64,000 nt of DNA from assembly GCF_000964685.1 (NCBI RefSeq), contig NZ_LANS01000001.1:1-64000 (forward strand). Direction: 5' to 3'. Source of the DNA: Anaplasma phagocytophilum str. Webster. Its GTDB lineage: Bacteria; Pseudomonadota; Alphaproteobacteria; Rickettsiales; Anaplasmataceae. Position 1 is the stretch's first letter, and each line of letters opens with the position of its first letter. The notes beneath the pieces were generated by a model. The model was not told where the DNA came from. It saw nothing but the letters and a program-made list of their open reading frames with translations, and ran no database searches. The position numbers and the translations under genes were made by a program. Positions 49,206-59,147 of the stretch are shown piece by piece.

Positions 49206-51088
49206 TGTGTTTTAAAACCATATACCACTAACAGCGCAGCAGATACCACTCCAAGCAGCATTACAAGAGCATAGCCAACTACACGTCCACTCTGTATTCT
49301 TACACCATGCTGAGCAGACATTACAACCGCCTTAGTAATACCACCTAAGATAAAATAATCAATCACTTTTTGGTCAACAGCACGCCAAAGCAACTCGGAT
49401 ATTTTTTGCATTGGAATTACAAAAACACCCTCATATATCTCATCAAAATAAAACTTATTCTTCACTACATTTTTTAATGCATGAGGAATATAGTAAATCA
49501 AGCTTTTGTAACGACAAAAGAGATAACACAACAGCACGCCCAGCGCGACCATGCCCGTAGGAATCAATTCTATTATCCTGCTTATCTCTCCTTCATGCGC
49601 ATGGACACTCAAACTATTGGACCAAAACGCACCCTCTGTTATCCCCAACACATTCTTGAACACCATACCGGAAAATACGGCACCCACCATGAGCACCAAG
49701 AGCGGAAGCAACATGATTTTCGAAGACTCATGTATGGAAGGAATCCTCTCAGAATGAGAATTATGAAACACCCTTATCATTAACCGACATGAATAGGCGG
49801 AAGTCAAACATGCTACCAAATTCGTGATAACAAACCCCGCTACATGCCCATAACTACTCTCTATAATGAGATCCTTTGAGTAATACCCCGCCAACGGAAA
49901 AACACCCATGAGCGCCAGAGAACCTATCCACATCAAGGCATAAGTGAAAGGTATATCTCTCCAGCAATTTTTACTCATATACGCAATTCTCTGCTCCCCA
50001 TTATTGGAATGTATCACATTACCCGCTAAGAGAAACAACAACGACTTGAAAAACGCATGAGTCAATAGATGAAATATAGCTAAATGGTAGCTCGAAGTTC
50101 CACACGCTACAAACATGTACCCAAGCTGGCTACACGTAGAATAAGCCACTATCTTCTTAATATCTTCCTGCAATATAGCCACTACCGCTGCAAACAAACA
50201 GGTTGCTAGCCCCACTACCAATATGACTTCCTGCCCTATTGGCGACAACTCTACAATGGGAGAACTCCTCGCTATAAGAAAAACCCCTGCGGTAACCATT
50301 GTAGCAGCATGTATAAGCGCAGATGCAGGAGTAGGCCCTTCCATCGCGTCAGGAAGCCATACATGTAACCCCAATTGCGCAGATTTACCCATACATCCCA
50401 CAAACAGCAGAATAACAGCTAAATCCTTCAGCGGAACCTGGTAGCCCCAAACATCAACCACTCCCAAATCCCAACCATCGGCAATCTTCGCAAAGATTTC
50501 ATCGAAATTTAATGTATGGAAAGAATAAAAAACAACTAGAATCCCACAAAGGAAAAATAAATCCCCTACTCTATTTACTACGAATGCCTTCATCGCAGCT
50601 TTGGTCGCAGAATCTTTACCGAACCAAAAGCCTATTAGAAGATAAGAGCATAAACCAACTCCCTCCCAGCCAAAAAATAGCTGCATGAAATTGCCACTCG
50701 TTACCAAAGCCATCATGAAAAAGGTAAACATGGAGAGGTATGCTAAAAACCGCACAGCACCCTTATCTTTGTGCATATACCCAACAGAGTACAAGTGTAC
50801 GATAAACGAGACAGTAGTTACTACGATCATCATCACAGTAGTCAACTTATCAATGTAAATTGACCAGCGCACCGATACACCACCCACTTCCAACCAAGAA
50901 AGCAAATCTACCGCATAACTCTGCTTGGTGGCTAAGAACAAATACCACGACAAAATAGCCGACTTGCCGATAAATGAGCAAGCCACTACATGAGAGACAA
51001 ACCTCCCATGCTTTAACAAATACCCCAATAGAGCACCTAAAAGCGGAAGCACTACACATAGAAACTCTATACTGAACATAACAGCCAC
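49202..51088 (-). CDS. nuoL: NADH-quinone oxidoreductase subunit L
   Basis: The distal antiporter-like subunit of the membrane arm has 628 residues. It shows the family core FFGWEGVGLCSYLLIGFW, NRVGDLFFLCGI, QLGLHVWLPDAMEGPTPASA, KKIVAYSTCSQLGYMFVACG and LTHAFFKSLLFLLAG. The long amphipathic lateral helix and the final anchoring helix lie in the C-terminal 150 residues. A 110-base gap separates it from nuoK upstream. Confidence 0.97.
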   Translation of the reverse strand: MAVMFSIEFLCVVLPLLGALLGYLLKHGRFVSHVVACSFIGKSAILSWYLFLATKQSYAVDLLSWLEVGGVSVRWSIYIDKLTTVMMIVVTTVSFIVHLYSVGYMHKDKGAVRFLAYLSMFTFFMMALVTSGNFMQLFFGWEGVGLCSYLLIGFWFGKDSATKAAMKAFVVNRVGDLFFLCGILVVFYSFHTLNFDEIFAKIADGWDLGVVDVWGYQVPLKDLAVILLFVGCMGKSAQLGLHVWLPDAMEGPTPASALIHAATMVTAGVFLIARSSPIVELSPIGQEVILVVGLATCLFAAVVAILQEDIKKIVAYSTCSQLGYMFVACGTSSYHLAIFHLLTHAFFKSLLFLLAGNVIHSNNGEQRIAYMSKNCWRDIPFTYALMWIGSLALMGVFPLAGYYSKDLIIESSYGHVAGFVITNLVACLTSAYSCRLMIRVFHNSHSERIPSIHESSKIMLLPLLVLMVGAVFSGMVFKNVLGITEGAFWSNSLSVHAHEGEISRIIELIPTGMVALGVLLCYLFCRYKSLIYYIPHALKNVVKNKFYFDEIYEGVFVIPMQKISELLWRAVDQKVIDYFILGGITKAVVMSAQHGVRIQSGRVVGYALVMLLGVVSAALLVVYGFKTQ

Positions 51089-51198
51089 TATAGCAAAATT
51101 ACACGCTCACAAACATGAGCCACACTTACATAACAAGAACTACAAGCGTACTTAACACAAAAAAGCCACAGACAGCAAATCTCCCCTCTGGAGCAACA

Positions 51199-51525
51199 TT
51201 ACATCTTTAGCAAATTATCCTTACCAAGGTCTATGTTCCCAGCATTACGAAAATGAGCCAACATTATAGCCAACCCTATAGCAGATTCTGCAGCAGCAAC
51301 GGTAAGTACAAATACCACAAAAATTTGTCCTTGCATATCTCCACTATACGAAGAAAACGCAGCAAAGTTCAAATTTACGGAGAGCAACATGAGCTCCAAA
51401 GACAGCAAAACGTTTATGACACTCCTGCTATTAATCACAATTCCACAAACCCCAATGGCGAACAAGATAGCAGCGAGTGCTAGAAAATGACTCAACGTTA
51501 TGCCAGAACTGATTAAAAAATCCAT
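51199..51525 (-). CDS. nuoK: NADH-quinone oxidoreductase subunit K
   Basis: This small, three-helix membrane subunit (108 residues) carries the two conserved buried Glu residues of the family. One is in LLSLELMLLSVNLNFAAFS and one in FVLTVAAAESAIGLAIML. It lies 43 bases after nuoJ. Confidence 0.95.
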   Translation of the reverse strand: MDFLISSGITLSHFLALAAILFAIGVCGIVINSRSVINVLLSLELMLLSVNLNFAAFSSYSGDMQGQIFVVFVLTVAAAESAIGLAIMLAHFRNAGNIDLGKDNLLKM

Positions 51526-51568
51526 GCGTTACACCCCGTGCTATCTCCAAAAATACACAATTCGAAAA

Positions 51569-52174
51569 TTAATCAATATCTTCAATACCTTTACAGACAG
51601 CAGGAGAGCATAACTCCACCTTTGAAGAACGATCAACTTGTGCGTACACATTCTGCTTGCGCGATTTCACAGCCTTTGACCTCACCGTCAAAACCAAAGC
51701 CCCTATAGAAGCAACTAAAAGTAAAATGCCCGACATTTGAAATGCGTAAAAATATTTCGTGTACATCTGAGATCCAATCAGAAATACATTTCCCATAGCG
51801 CTAGCTCCTGCCTCACCTATACCCCTAATGAAAGCAGCCTTAGTATGGAAAATCGCATACGTCGCACATCCAAAAAGCGCCGTAGCAAGTGCAACACATA
51901 TAGGATAATACCTAACAAACCCATGGGAGGACTTGACAAAATCCATATCTAGCATCATCACCACAAATAAAAACAAAACCGCCACTGCCCCCACATACAC
52001 AACAACAAGCAGCATAGCTACCAGTTCCGCACCAAGCAGGATGAACAGAACACTAGATATAAAAAATGTCAAGATCAGGCTCAGAACTGCATAGACTGGG
52101 TTAGAAGATATCACAACTGCTACTGCGGAAAACACTACCATCCCAGCAAAGCAGAAAAATAAGAACCCAACCAT
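51569..52174 (-). CDS. nuoJ: NADH-quinone oxidoreductase subunit J
   Basis: A 201-residue five-helix membrane subunit. It shows the motifs SSNPVYAVLSLILTFF, LLGAELVAMLLVVVYVGAVA and VLFLFVVMMLDMDF, which include the pi-bulge helix used in coupling. The final 35 residues are hydrophilic. It is first in the nuoJKLMN block. The usual upstream nuoGHI genes are not in the window, so the complex I genes are split across the chromosome. Confidence 0.95.
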   Translation of the reverse strand: MVGFLFFCFAGMVVFSAVAVVISSNPVYAVLSLILTFFISSVLFILLGAELVAMLLVVVYVGAVAVLFLFVVMMLDMDFVKSSHGFVRYYPICVALATALFGCATYAIFHTKAAFIRGIGEAGASAMGNVFLIGSQMYTKYFYAFQMSGILLLVASIGALVLTVRSKAVKSRKQNVYAQVDRSSKVELCSPAVCKGIEDID

Positions 52175-52616
52175 TTAGCAGAACCTACAACCACCGGGAT
52201 GATAATATAACAGTTTAAGTTATCAAGTCAAATTACTGTGTATCCCAAAAAAAGCATCTATGCCATTGAGAATCTCAAAATTTGTATTCCATCGTCTAAA
52301 AATTGTTAACAATTCTTTCCAATATCAGTTCACATGCTGAGCTTTTACTGCTACCTATATCTCTCCAGAAAGCTGGACCACTTCTATCACGCCTAGCAAG
52401 GCTCCTAAAACTAACAAACGCTTCTAAAAATTAAAATTGTTTACAGCGTAACAAACAGAGCGTCTGAAAAGCCAATTTTCACATCTAGATAATTATCGAA
52501 GAAATGCTAATTATGCTCGAAATCCAACGCGATAGCTTATGCTGAATAGCGAAAAAGGCTCTCATAATCACCTGAAAATCTACGTATCACACTTCTGCAT
52601 AACAATTCCCTGAAAA
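52175..52616. other. Intergenic upstream of nuoJ, no gene seen
   Basis: AT-rich spacer with no recognisable coding content. A promoter for nuoJ should lie near its right side (about 52200-52260), but I could not single out a convincing one. Confidence 0.45.
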
Positions 52617-53400
52617 GTAATGCAACATGCACGAAGATAGGAATCGGAAGAAGCACCTGCGCGAGGAAGCCACAACCTAATCAAGACGCTGCGCTTGGTA
52701 TATGCCGAGACTACAATGCGGATCGCGGCATACATAAAGTGCTTTCCTATACTTCCGCCACTACCCATACAATTCATTGCCATCTCTCTTGGCTCCAGAA
52801 CGGAAACACTACCAAACATCCGCCATACATAGTTGGTGAGGCACAATATTTCAGTGCGGCTCCTATCGAGGGACGTACAGCGAGAAGTATCATGCCTCCC
52901 CATCTCCCTACCCATACAACTCACCTCTCTCTTAACTTCAGAAGAGAAGACAGACCTAATATCTGTATTGTATTAGGCATAATACCCCAACGCAGCTCTT
53001 ATCGAGGAAAGTAACGCAACATGAACTCAAGATAGAAACTGGGATAAGTGCTTTAAGGGAGACACAACCTAATCTAGATGCTGCGCTTGGTACATACCGA
53101 GACTACAATGCAGATCGCAGCATACATAAAGTGCTTTCCTATACTTCCGCCACTACCCATACAATTCATTGCCATCTCTCTTTGCTCCAGAATGGAAACA
53201 CTACCAAACATCTACCACACATAGTTGGTTAGGCACAATATTTCAGTGCGGCTCCTATCGAGGGACGTACAGCGAGAAGTATCATGCCTCCCCATCTCCC
53301 TACTCATACAACTCACCTCTCTCTTAACTTCAGAAGAGAAGACAGACCTAATATCTGTATTGTATTAGGCATAACACCTCAACGCAGCTCCTAAGCAGTA
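52617..53400. repeat. Tandem duplication, two units of 392 bp, between nuoF and nuoJ
   Basis: Unit one (52617-53008) and unit two (53009-53400) start with agtaa.gcaacatg and share long identical stretches, such as cataaagtgctttcctatac and ttcagaagagaagacagacc. The first 60 bases have diverged more than the rest. No frame is conserved without stops in both units, so it is probably not a gene. Its parent sequence is unknown. Confidence 0.9.
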
Positions 53401-53405
53401 CGTAA

Positions 53406-54686
53406 TTAAGCTAAACGTCGCGCCTTAGAACTTCTTAGCCTCTCCTCTACAACAGATCTAAAATGACGAAATAGACCTTGTATCGGCCATACCGCAGCAT
53501 CCGCCAACGCACAAATTGTATGCCCCTCTATCTGAGAAGCAACATCTAGCAGCTTATCTATCTCACTCTCCTCTGCTGTACCATCGAGCATTTTTCGCAT
53601 CATTCTCCACATCCAACCAGTGCCTTCCCTACAAGGGCTGCATTGACCACACGATTCATGCATATAAAAACTCGAAATCCTCTCTATAGCTTCGATGAGA
53701 TCAGTAGACTTATCCATAACTATCAGGCCAGCAGTTCCTAACCCAGACTTAGCAGCCCTCAAAGAATCAAAATCCATAGTTATATCGTCGCATATGTGCT
53801 TCGGCAACATGGGAACAGAAGACCCTCCAGGAATCACGGCAAGCAAATTATCCCAACCTCCTATTACGCCCCCTGCATACTTCTCAATGAGTTCTCTCAT
53901 GGGAATTCCCAATTCCTCCTCGACATTGCAAGGATTGTTCACGTGACCAGATATACAAAAGACCTTAGTCCCAGTATTATTCGGTATACCTAGCGAAGAG
54001 AACCACCCCGAACCTCTTCTTAGGATATCCCCTACTACAGCAATAGTCTCAACATTATTTACAGTGGTCGGCGACCCGTATAATCCCACAGCAGCCGGAA
54101 ATGGAGGCTTCAATCTGGGCATGCCTTTCCTGCCCTCAATAGATTCAATCTGCGCACTCTCTTCTCCGCAAATGTATGCCCCCGCTCCCCTATGAATAAA
54201 AACGTTCAAGTTATAACCAGAACCACACGCATTTTCTCCTAATAGACCATCTGCATAAGCTTCCTGTAAAGCCTTGAAAAGAACGGTGTACTCATTATAA
54301 AACTCACCCCGAATGTAAATGTAAGCAGCAGTCACACCCATAGCAAAACCTGCAATAAGTATGCCTTCTAGAATTTTATGCGGATCATACCTAATTATGT
54401 CCCTGTCCTTACACGTACCAGGCTCGGACTCATCAGCGTTTACCACAAGATACGCAGAAGAACCCTCCGGCAAGGCTTTCGGCATAAAACTCCACTTAAG
54501 CCCTGTGGGAAACCCTGCTCCTCCTCTCCCCCTGAGGCCTGAGTCCTTAATTTCTTGAATGATTTTATCACGCCCTAGTGCCAGCAACTCTTTAGTGTTA
54601 AACCACGTACCACGGCTTTTTGCCGCCGCTAAATAAGGGCTTTCTTTTCCGGATAAATTAGTAAATATAGAATCCTCGTCTCTCAC
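53406..54686 (-). CDS. nuoF: NADH-quinone oxidoreductase subunit F
   Basis: NuoF carries FMN, the NADH site and the N3 [4Fe-4S] cluster. In 426 residues it has the FMN/NADH loop [15 protein letters not shown] and [15 protein letters not shown], then [12 protein letters not shown]. The cluster cysteines lie in [12 protein letters not shown] and [14 protein letters not shown]. Full length. It is separated from nuoJ by 1.2 kb, and nuoE is not adjacent. Confidence 0.97.
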   Translation of the reverse strand: MRDEDSIFTNLSGKESPYLAAAKSRGTWFNTKELLALGRDKIIQEIKDSGLRGRGGAGFPTGLKWSFMPKALPEGSSAYLVVNADESEPGTCKDRDIIRYDPHKILEGILIAGFAMGVTAAYIYIRGEFYNEYTVLFKALQEAYADGLLGENACGSGYNLNVFIHRGAGAYICGEESAQIESIEGRKGMPRLKPPFPAAVGLYGSPTTVNNVETIAVVGDILRRGSGWFSSLGIPNNTGTKVFCISGHVNNPCNVEEELGIPMRELIEKYAGGVIGGWDNLLAVIPGGSSVPMLPKHICDDITMDFDSLRAAKSGLGTAGLIVMDKSTDLIEAIERISSFYMHESCGQCSPCREGTGWMWRMMRKMLDGTAEESEIDKLLDVASQIEGHTICALADAAVWPIQGLFRHFRSVVEERLRSSKARRLA

Positions 54687-54755
54687 AATACCCCCACTAA
54701 GACCATGTCTATATTACTAAAGTACAGAAATAACTCAAATTCTTAAGTTCGCAAC

Positions 54756-55712
54756 TTACTTCAACGAACACTGCATACCAAGCCTGGAAGCAACCTCACA
54801 AACACCATACTTCCATCCATATCCTATACGTAGAATATCGTCTACCCTGGATATTATCGTGGCACCATACAGCCCTGAGATATACTCTGCGTACGCCAAA
54901 AATCGACTCCATATTGCGTTAGAAAATGTCTCGCACTTTTTGTCTAAAAGGCTTTCATGTAAAAACATATCTTTTTTCAGCCCCCTGTAGAGCCCACTAC
55001 GCAGATCTATTACCTGATCCATGGCACCATAGCGCATGTGATACGTGCGATAAAAGCCACCTCTTCCGTTGATACCAGTCAAACCATCGGAAATCATACC
55101 ATAAATGACTTCTGGTAATTTTTGCCGCAACTCAAGCATGGGATCATTTTTCTCTAGACAGCCCACCAGCCTCTCCAGAGAGGAAACAAAACAATCCAAT
55201 CCCATCTGGTCAAGGATTGAAAAAACCCCCGGTAATGGCACTCCCGTATTATCATTTGTCACAATATGATCAGCAACCTCTACATCAAGACCATACTCCA
55301 AAGCCGCAGAAATACAGTTCACTGCCCAAAAGTATCCCATCTGATCAAACAGAGGTTTTTCTCCCTCTGAATAAGTCAAAAAACGCAATTTATCAGCCTG
55401 AAACTCGCTCAGAACACGACTGCAAGAAGAAGCGTTGTCATCACACAAAATACACTCAAACACAGGAACAGGTTGAAAAAATGTCGGAAGATGAACAGAA
55501 ACCAGCCTCGATAATACGTCATCAGAAACCGATTTACGAAGAGCACTACGCTCTTCCAACGACATTCCTAAAGACAACAACGGCACCGCGCTATTACGAA
55601 TACGATCTCCGCTGTAGAACCTAGCCCTTTTATCTTGATCCTGCAGTAGCTCGAGAACACAACCCACATCCTCAAGAGCGCCAACTTCAGAACTCAAGCT
55701 GCGAACCCTCAC
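54756..55712 (-). pseudogene. 3-hydroxyacyl-CoA dehydrogenase, C-terminal domain only
   Basis: This enzyme class oxidises 3-hydroxyacyl-CoA in beta-oxidation. The frame matches the substrate-binding half. MGYFWAVNCISAALEYGLDV and TGVPLPGVFSILDQMGLDCF occupy the position of the usual GVPKTGVFGLLDLVG. They are followed by MISDGLTGINGRGGFYR and DDILRIGYGWKYGVCEVASR. The NAD-binding GxGxxG domain is missing from this frame. A Rossmann-like stretch, LAVVDPACSNVLLLRC then LADSGIDLVLY, lies directly upstream in another frame (55712-55834) with its glycines lost. The enoyl-CoA hydratase part that often follows is also absent. I read this as a remnant; a truncated but expressed protein cannot be excluded. 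Confidence 0.7.
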
Positions 55713-55906
55713 GCGACTATCAATAGTTTGCCCGCGAGCACATTATCGCAGTACAGCACCAAATCAATACCAGAATCCGCAAGGCACCTGAGCAGTAATA
55801 CGTTCGAGCACGCAGGATCTACAACTGCTAATTTCCTGGAAAGCAAGCAACCTCCTACAATTGATCACAATGCCGTAAACACCACCCAAATGGCTAACAA
55901 GTGCCC

Positions 55907-56374
55907 CTATGCACCAAACTCGTCCTTAATTTTCTGCACCATATCCTCAGGAGGATTCTCTCCCCAACCAGAATATAGAATCTCCCCATAGAGCGCCACG
56001 TCCATCGACCCACTTTTGCTCTTTGCAAGGAACATCTCTTTCTTATGCTTGTCCACCAGTACATAATGCCAAGCCGGCCTGCCTTTATCCTTACCACGCA
56101 CCAAGAACAAGCAATCTAACCTACTTTTCTTAGTTGCCTTCGCAAACCCTTCGTTATTACTTGTTTTTGAGGTTCTAAGAACGCTCTTATCCTCACGGAA
56201 AGAAGCAGGGCGCTCACTCTTGCTTAAGAGTTTGGTAAAACCACCACCTGCAGCAGAAGACGAAGCATCAGAATTTCCCCCTATACCCTTCTTTTGGGTA
56301 AAAGTCCCCCCTTTACTGAATCTAGAGGCAAACCCCTTGCCACCGCCACCGGAAGCACCACCTTGATCAGCCAT
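55907..56374 (-). CDS. Small basic protein of unknown function
   Basis: I do not recognise this 155-residue protein. The N-terminal half is low-complexity, Gly/Ser/Lys-rich (GGASGGGGKGFASRFSKGG). The C-terminal 75 residues look like a folded domain: SRLDCLFLVRGKDKGRPAWH, YVLVDKHKKEMFLAKSKSG, then DVALYGEILYSGWGENPPED. The ATG at 56374 has an aaagg ribosome site; a GTG three codons upstream is less likely. No signal peptide is seen. The orderly charged and aromatic composition suggests a real gene conserved in relatives. Confidence 0.7.
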   Translation of the reverse strand: MADQGGASGGGGKGFASRFSKGGTFTQKKGIGGNSDASSSAAGGGFTKLLSKSERPASFREDKSVLRTSKTSNNEGFAKATKKSRLDCLFLVRGKDKGRPAWHYVLVDKHKKEMFLAKSKSGSMDVALYGEILYSGWGENPPEDMVQKIKDEFGA

Positions 56375-56778
56375 AGCACACACCTTTAAAGTTCAACAAT
56401 CCAGAACAGCAGCCTACACGAAGTTTAGCATGTGCTACATTCAAGTTCAACATGATTCCGGCAAGGTATTGTAAATAACAACATCCTCCATACATGTCAG
56501 GAAACTCGCATTTTAATACCGGTTACCATTTGTCACCATTACAATACCTAAAATTATAAACATTTTTGGTATCCATTGAATTAAAAACAAATTTACAACA
56601 CTGAAATGCCTCTCAGAAGACTGATTCACGTTTATCAAATCTTCGTAATGAGCATAAAAACTCCTTTTCGATCATCCTAGAACAATACATACTGTATATC
56701 ATCGTACAATTGTGGTATCCTGCAAGTTAGTTACACGGAATTGTACTCTCAGAACAAAATTTGAGATAATTAATAGAC
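56375..56778. other. Divergent promoter region, no gene
   Basis: About 400 AT-rich bases between divergent genes (unknown small protein on minus, miaA on plus). Promoters for both should lie here, but I found no single convincing -35/-10 pair. No RNA gene is seen. Confidence 0.45.
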
Positions 56779-57717
56779 ATGGAGAAAGAAATAGTCGTAG
56801 TTACAGGACCAACAGCGTCCGGCAAGTCTGCAGCTTGTGATATTATTGCCGATGATCTCAACTGTAGAGTGATAAATTGTGACTCAAAACAAATTTACCA
56901 CGGTGTGCCAATTCTCACTGATCAACCTGTATCTGTACGCGACATACATAAGTTGTATGGATATGTTGCGCCAACACAAAATTATTCTGCAGGATTATGG
57001 TTACAGGACGTAAAAAGAGAGGTACAGCAGGCTTGGGATGACAATGTGCTACCAGTCATAACAGGCGGCAGCGGGATGTATATAAACAGCCTCGTCAACG
57101 GCATATCTGACATACCGGCAATAGATCCTGAAGTCCGCAAAACCGCAAGAAATCTTTTAGAATCTCTCGGGAACGCTGCATTTTATGAAGCACTTGTTGC
57201 AAGAGATAGCAATGCTGCACGTCTACATCATAACAATACCCATCAGATATTACGCGCATTTGAGGTTTTGGAGCAAACTGGAACGTCGATATTCACTTGG
57301 TGGGAGCGTTCACCGCGTATTAAGCCTTTTGAGAATTGCGAAGTCTTAGTCTTGTTACCTCCTCGCAACAAACTATACGACAAGATTAATCGAAGATTTC
57401 TCACAATGATGCAAACGGATGCAATATCTGAGGTAAAGTACTTAATGTCACTGAATCTGCCTATGCATGCGCCCGTTATGAAGGCACATGGAGCTCCTGA
57501 AATTGTACAATACTTGCAAGGTAAAATAGAGTTTATGGAAGCTGTGGAAATAGCTCAGAAGAATACGCGTCATTATGCAAAAAGGCAATGTACGTGGTTC
57601 AGAACCCAGTTGCCTTGTGATACACGCTTCTTCAGCTCTCAGAATGAAATCATAGATCACGTACTTGCGCAATACGCTTCAAAGTATCCGAGAACCCACA
57701 CACGGCCCTGTAATTAG
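56779..57717 (+). CDS. miaA: tRNA dimethylallyltransferase MiaA
   Basis: MiaA transfers dimethylallyl to A37 of tRNAs that read codons starting with U, drawing on the isoprenoid pathway served by dxr and ispG. The 312-residue protein shows the P-loop VVTGPTASGKSAA, NCDSKQIYHGVPILTDQP, TGGSGMYINSLVNGI, the RALEV-like LRAFEVLEQTG and the C-terminal TRHYAKRQCTWFRTQ. It is transcribed alone on plus. Confidence 0.96.
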   Translation: MEKEIVVVTGPTASGKSAACDIIADDLNCRVINCDSKQIYHGVPILTDQPVSVRDIHKLYGYVAPTQNYSAGLWLQDVKREVQQAWDDNVLPVITGGSGMYINSLVNGISDIPAIDPEVRKTARNLLESLGNAAFYEALVARDSNAARLHHNNTHQILRAFEVLEQTGTSIFTWWERSPRIKPFENCEVLVLLPPRNKLYDKINRRFLTMMQTDAISEVKYLMSLNLPMHAPVMKAHGAPEIVQYLQGKIEFMEAVEIAQKNTRHYAKRQCTWFRTQLPCDTRFFSSQNEIIDHVLAQYASKYPRTHTRPCN

Positions 57718-58002
57718 CACATAACATGCCATCTGTAACAATGTTTGAAAGTATAGCTGAAGAGCATAAATCATAACGCATCAAAGTATCAGAACGTTAT
57801 CGACTACATATAACCTGTCTCGTGCATTGTGCTTCATACACAAAATACCTAGTATAGAGCAATATGAGAGCCCCGGGACAAAACACAGAAAATCCGTTGG
57901 TAATGATCATCTTCTAAATAGCCAGGTCCAAGAATGCATAAACACGTTGAGTGTTACAAACAACATCCAACCATAACCTGCGGTGTTCTGCTACAAAAGA
58001 CG

Positions 58003-58698
58003 CTAGTCTATATACTGGTATGCGTGAATAGTGAACTCAAATGGAATAACCCCAGCTGCCGCTATTCTGATGTTCGATAATGCAAAAGAAAGCTGAACCT
58101 TCCTCGATTGGGTATCCACTAAAACTCCCTGCACAAAACAGTCAACACTAAATTCCACAATAGCACTGCTCATAGATGAAATGTGCCGTGGTAAAAGTTC
58201 AACTTTATTAATCACAGCCTCTAAAGTTACGTCTTCTGTTTTGTACTTGGAAATCAATGCTTGTATCCCAGAACCTTGTTCCATCGCGTTCTTGAATCCG
58301 ACAAATATCTTACGTGACGAATTATTCTTTACAAAACCAAGCTTGGTCTCTTCGTCACCACGTACGTATGATTCATAACGTTTTACATACTCCCCCGCCA
58401 GATACGAAGCTAAAACATCTTCTTCCTTGTCGTCTAAATTCGAACTGAGCTTCTTTATCCTCATGAATTCATCGCTGTACCGGTCAGTATACTTTACAAA
58501 GCTAAAATCCGTCTTTGTAGGAAACAGCGAATATATATCAAATGCTAAAATTAGTATAAATACCGTAAGTACAATGAGAAAAAATGCAAGCCATGCTCTT
58601 TCAGTAACAACGGACAAGTACCGCACAAAATACCACCGAAGTGCCTTCTCAAAGTACTGTTCCTTTTCTCCTACAAAACAGCCGCCAGTCTCCTTCAC
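58003..58698 (-). CDS. virB8: VirB8-like type IV secretion protein
   Basis: VirB8 is a bitopic inner-membrane assembly factor of the VirB/D4 secretion channel. The 231-residue protein has a cytoplasmic N-terminus of about 37 residues, one membrane helix (LAFFLIVLTVFILILAFDIY), and a periplasmic NTF2-like domain. This ends in VQLSFALSNIRIAAAGVIPF and FTIHAYQYID, close to the family ending. Rickettsiales carry more than one VirB8, one of them outside the main vir clusters. Having no vir neighbours here, this is probably the second, solitary copy. It is the only secretion component in the window and would serve the candidate effectors at 13.7-26.6 kb. Confidence 0.82.
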   Translation of the reverse strand: MKETGGCFVGEKEQYFEKALRWYFVRYLSVVTERAWLAFFLIVLTVFILILAFDIYSLFPTKTDFSFVKYTDRYSDEFMRIKKLSSNLDDKEEDVLASYLAGEYVKRYESYVRGDEETKLGFVKNNSSRKIFVGFKNAMEQGSGIQALISKYKTEDVTLEAVINKVELLPRHISSMSSAIVEFSVDCFVQGVLVDTQSRKVQLSFALSNIRIAAAGVIPFEFTIHAYQYID

Positions 58699-58789
58699 TC
58701 AAAATACCCCACAAATGGATTACCCACATCCCATAATGTTCTCTTTTTGTACAGTAGAACCTACCTACTGACCACAGAGATACCTCGAA

Positions 58790-59010
58790 ACAGGAAAATA
58801 CACGCTAACCGTTACAATTCTATTGACCACTGGAGAATCGTGACCCCATGTCAGGTGATAAACTCTGCATTCCTATACCATTTGCCATATGGCCACTAAC
58901 CATGCTTCTTCCCCTTCCTAAAGCAAGATAGCCCTTCCGAGACAACAACACTGTACCTGAAGCTAACGTGTAATCCAAACTACAAAAAGCCCTACTAACC
59001 GTATTATACT
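58790..59010. repeat. Dispersed repeat C, copy 2
   Basis: It matches 10540-10765 in the same orientation through aaacaggaaaatacacgctaaccgtt near its start and tgtaatccaaactacaaaaa at its end. The middle is diverged. The 58699-59147 interval holds no gene. Confidence 0.75.
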
Positions 59011-59147
59011 CTCAAATTGATAAACATACTCTCTACACCTAGAAGACTGCTTTTAGTAATTTCCAAACGTACGGAAAACCCCTCAGCACGCTAAAAGCGT
59101 CAACCTATCAAGCATCTGCGGTTTATATGTGATTATGCACATGCTTT

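Noticed and set aside
52580..52924. 114-codon frame on minus in the 392-bp duplication
   Set aside because: The corresponding frame is interrupted in the second unit, and the sequence has no family resemblance.
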